Assembly: GCA_945863825.1 (NCBI GenBank)
Contig: CAMBBY010000045.1
Coordinates: 1-7,442 of the forward strand
Direction of reading: 5' to 3'
DNA from: an uncultured Prevotella sp.
Lineage (GTDB): Bacteria; Bacteroidota; Bacteroidia; Bacteroidales; Bacteroidaceae
Length of the DNA stretch: 7,442 bases
The notes below the pieces were generated by a model. The model ran no database searches and was not told the DNA's origin. It saw nothing but the letters and a program-made list of their open reading frames with translations. Shown here one piece after another: positions 5,008 through 7,442 of the stretch (the stretch's first letter is position 1; each line of letters opens with the position of its first letter). The position numbers and the translations under genes are program-made.

Positions 5008-7442
5008 TTACATCTCTACGATTACCTCGTGTTTGCCTGCTTGACAAGGGATGACGCAGCCCTCAATAGGTTTGCCATCTACGATGATTTGTTTCACTCC
5101 CTTCTCCTTGCCCTCTGGGTTTTTCACGGTGATATGATACTCGCCGCCACGGAACTTGCGGGTTACCTCATACTCCTTGGCTGTGCTTGGCAGGCAAGGG
5201 TCGATATTCAAGCCCTCGTAGTCTGGTTTGATGCCCAGGATGAACTCGCTCACGGTGTACCACATCCATGCAGCTGTACCCGTCAACCATGAGTTCTTTC
5301 CCTCGCCTGGTTTGGCTGCATCCTTACCTGCTACCATCTGACAGTTTACGTATGGTTCCACCTTGTGCAAGGTCTGATATTTCTCCTCTACATAACTTGG
5401 AAGTATCTTGGTGTAGTGCTTCCAAGCATCGTTGCCACGTCCGGCTACCGTTTCGCCAATGATGACCCATGGATTGTTGTGACAGAATATTCCGGCATTC
5501 TCCTTGTAACCCTCTGGGTAAGAAGAAATCTCGCCCATTTCTACATGATAGGTTGTATAGGCAGGGTTGTTGAGCACCATACCATGTTCGCATTCCAATC
5601 GCTCCTTGGCACTATCCAAAGCTTTGTCGCAGAGTCCGTCTTCCAGACCGATACCAGCCATCGTACACCAGCCCTGGCTCTCGATGAAGATTTTGCCTTC
5701 CTCGTTCTCATCGCTACCTATCTTGTTTCCGAAGAAATCATAGGCACGGAGGAACCATTCTCCATCCCAACCATGTTGCTTTACGGCTTCGTTCATCGCA
5801 TCCACCGCCTGCTGCATGCGCTCGGCTTCTGCGAGATAATCTTCCTCGGCAAGTCCTGCTATTGTGCCCTCATGACAGTTTGCTGCTTCCTTGGCGAGTT
5901 GCTTGCACAGAGCCACGTAGTCCTTGCCTGTTACAACAAACAGACCGGCAATCATCAGACTCTCTGCCTTGGAACCTTCACCCTTATTCTCTGTAGTCTG
6001 GAAACTCTCGTTTGGATCCCAGGAGAAGCAGTTGAGGTTGAGACAGTCGTTCCAGTCAGCTCTTCCGATGAGTGGCAACTTGTGAGGACCGAGATTATTG
6101 ATGACGTGATTCATCGAAATCTTCAGATGTTCGAAGAGACTTACTTCGCTACCAGGCTGGTTGTCGAAAGGTACCTGCTCTGAAAGAATAGAGAAATCAC
6201 CAGTCTCCTTGATATAGGCTACGGTACCGAAGATGAGCCAGCAAGGGTCGTCGTTGAAACCACCACCGATATCATTGTTGCCTCGTTTGGTCAAAGGCTG
6301 ATACTGGTGATAGCAGCCACCGTCAGGGAACTGAGTGCTGGCAATATCGATGATGCGCTGACGGGCACGGGTAGGTATCTGATGAACGAAGCCTACCAGG
6401 TCCTGATTGGAATCACGGAAGCCCATGCCTCGGCCGATACCACTCTCAAAGAAGCTTGCTGAACGGGACATGCAGAAGGTAATCATGCACTGATACTGGT
6501 TCCAGATGTTCACCATACGGTCGAGCTTGTCGTTTCCGCTCTTCACGGTGAAGATGTTCAACAGGTTATCCCAGTACTGGTTGAGTTCAGCAAAGGCTGC
6601 ATCCACCTTTTCGGTGGTATCAAACTTAGCCATCAGTTCGTGTGCCTTTTCCTTATTGATCACTTTCTTGGCTACGAATTTCTTGTCCTGCTCGTTCTCC
6701 ACGTATCCCAAGAGGAAGATCAGGTCGCGGCTTTCTCCCGGTTGCAGGGTAACTTCGATATAATGTGATGCGATAGGACTCCAGCCATGAGCGAAACTGT
6801 TGCGAGGTTTTCCTTCCATGACTGCTTCTGGATCAGCAAACTCATTATAGAGACCGATAAAACTTTCGCGGTCGGTATCGTAGCCCTGAATGTCGGTATT
6901 GACAGTATAGAAAGCATAATGATTTCTGCGTTCGCGATATTCCGTCTTGTGGTAGAGCGTAGAGCCTTCTACCTCAACTTCTCCTGTAGAGAAATTGCGC
7001 TGGAAGTTTTCCATGTCAGTGGCTGCATTCCACAAGCACCATTCTGCAAAAGAGAATACCTTGAGAGATTTCACTTCTTTGGAATTATTTTTGAGCGTCA
7101 TCTTCTGTACCTCAGCCCAAGTGTGGAGAGGAACGAAGAAGAGTACACTTGCCTCCACACCATTTTTGCTACTCGTGATACGGGTATAATTCATACCATG
7201 GCGGCACTCGTAGCTGTCGAGTGGGGTCTTACAAGGTTTCCAACCAGGATTCCAGACGGTATCGCCTTCCTTGATGTAGAAGTAACGTCCGCCATTATCC
7301 ATCGGAACCCCATTGTAGCGATAACGGGTGATGCGACGGAACTTGGCATCCTTATAGAAAGAATAACCACCTGCTGTGTTGGAGATGAGCGAGAAGAAAT
7401 CCTCGTTACCCAAATAGTTGATCCAAGGCCATGGAGTCTTTG
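5008..7442 (-). CDS. Cellobiose phosphorylase, GH94 (N-terminus beyond window edge)
   Basis: Predicted EC 2.4.1.20: reversible phosphorolysis of cellobiose to alpha-glucose 1-phosphate and glucose, in the cytosol. Counting from the first full codon (7440), 810 residues are visible; family members are about 810-820 long, so only a short N-terminus is missing. The frame continues upstream through [11 protein letters not shown], a conserved N-terminal GH94 segment, so the TTG at 7413 is not the start. The N-terminal beta-sandwich is followed by a helical (alpha/alpha)6 barrel with GFRDSNQD (R342-D347), GGGFNDDP (392-399) and RADWND, whose last Asp (D465) corresponds to the catalytic acid in characterised GH94 enzymes. 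HNNPW (H654) and LTGTAAW (T720, G721) match the phosphate-binding residues. The beta-sandwich C-terminus ends VIVEM, TAA. Close agreement across motifs, including FIESQGW and [20 protein letters not shown], favours cellobiose over cellodextrin (longer) or chitobiose phosphorylase. No other sugar-use gene is in view. Promoter lies outside. Confidence 0.95.
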   Translation of the reverse strand, partial: KTPWPWINYLGNEDFFSLISNTAGGYSFYKDAKFRRITRYRYNGVPMDNGGRYFYIKEGDTVWNPGWKPCKTPLDSYECRHGMNYTRITSSKNGVEASVLFFVPLHTWAEVQKMTLKNNSKEVKSLKVFSFAEWCLWNAATDMENFQRNFSTGEVEVEGSTLYHKTEYRERRNHYAFYTVNTDIQGYDTDRESFIGLYNEFADPEAVMEGKPRNSFAHGWSPIASHYIEVTLQPGESRDLIFLLGYVENEQDKKFVAKKVINKEKAHELMAKFDTTEKVDAAFAELNQYWDNLLNIFTVKSGNDKLDRMVNIWNQYQCMITFCMSRSASFFESGIGRGMGFRDSNQDLVGFVHQIPTRARQRIIDIASTQFPDGGCYHQYQPLTKRGNNDIGGGFNDDPCWLIFGTVAYIKETGDFSILSEQVPFDNQPGSEVSLFEHLKISMNHVINNLGPHKLPLIGRADWNDCLNLNCFSWDPNESFQTTENKGEGSKAESLMIAGLFVVTGKDYVALCKQLAKEAANCHEGTIAGLAEEDYLAEAERMQQAVDAMNEAVKQHGWDGEWFLRAYDFFGNKIGSDENEEGKIFIESQGWCTMAGIGLEDGLCDKALDSAKERLECEHGMVLNNPAYTTYHVEMGEISSYPEGYKENAGIFCHNNPWVIIGETVAGRGNDAWKHYTKILPSYVEEKYQTLHKVEPYVNCQMVAGKDAAKPGEGKNSWLTGTAAWMWYTVSEFILGIKPDYEGLNIDPCLPSTAKEYEVTRKFRGGEYHITVKNPEGKEKGVKQIIVDGKPIEGCVIPCQAGKHEVIVEM

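Noticed and set aside
4898..5047. N-terminal extension of the lipoprotein to an ATG at 5047
   Set aside because: The extension would run across the end of the GH94 gene, the terminator and the promoter, and would bury the signal peptide internally.
5365..6183. 272-codon open frame on the + strand opposite the GH94 gene
   Set aside because: It lies entirely antisense to strongly conserved GH94 coding sequence, its translation has no recognisable domain, and no promoter or start context is visible. It is a shadow of codon composition in the real gene.
7411..7413. TTG at 7413 as start codon of the GH94 gene
   Set aside because: The frame stays open to the window edge and the upstream codons encode the conserved [10 protein letters not shown] segment, so the true start is outside the window.

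Overview
The window looks like one end of a metagenome or draft-genome contig from a gut or rumen Bacteroidota, most likely Prevotella/Segatella-like. The evidence is three TAnnTTTG -7 promoter boxes of the Bacteroidota type (one with a perfect TTTG-N19 partner), little use of Shine-Dalgarno sites, and protein families common in that group. The genus is an inference from overall feel and was not tested. The first 24 bases are not biological: they are the end of an Illumina Nextera adapter, including the complete 19-base Tn5 mosaic end, so the first gene is cut by the contig edge.

Left part (25-4344, + strand): three consecutive AAA-type ATPases that carry a C-terminal PD-(D/E)XK-like nuclease fold. 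The first is a 5'-truncated AAA_14/DUF4143 protein. The second is an ATPase_2/DUF234-type protein with a central winged helix. The third is a complete AAA_14/DUF4143 protein. The two intact genes each have their own promoter just downstream of an ordered repeat block. One block is a 52-bp unit present twice, carrying paired inverted TTATTGGC half-sites (1166-1269). The other is an exact 32-bp period, three-copy direct repeat built on TTTTAAGGACGACTTTTTG (2906-3001). The last unit of each block overlaps the place where the -33 element should be. This repeat-plus-ATPase arrangement is the least explained part of the window; the repeats look like operators, or like target sites for the ATPases themselves.

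Middle (4345-5007): a convergent intergenic stretch, then a small predicted lipoprotein on the - strand with a textbook Bacteroidota promoter. The -33 box of that promoter lies inside the 16-bp perfect hairpin that appears to terminate the upstream gene.

Right part (5008-7442, - strand): a nearly complete GH94 cellobiose phosphorylase, lacking only its first few residues beyond the window edge. It is cytosolic carbohydrate metabolism, cleaving cellobiose with phosphate to glucose 1-phosphate and glucose. It has no evident functional link to the ATPases.

Gene-free stretches are 1059-1321, 2753-3051, 4345-4477 and 4898-5007. Apart from the repeats, promoters and hairpins listed, I see nothing in them; 1059-1165 in particular holds no recognisable element.
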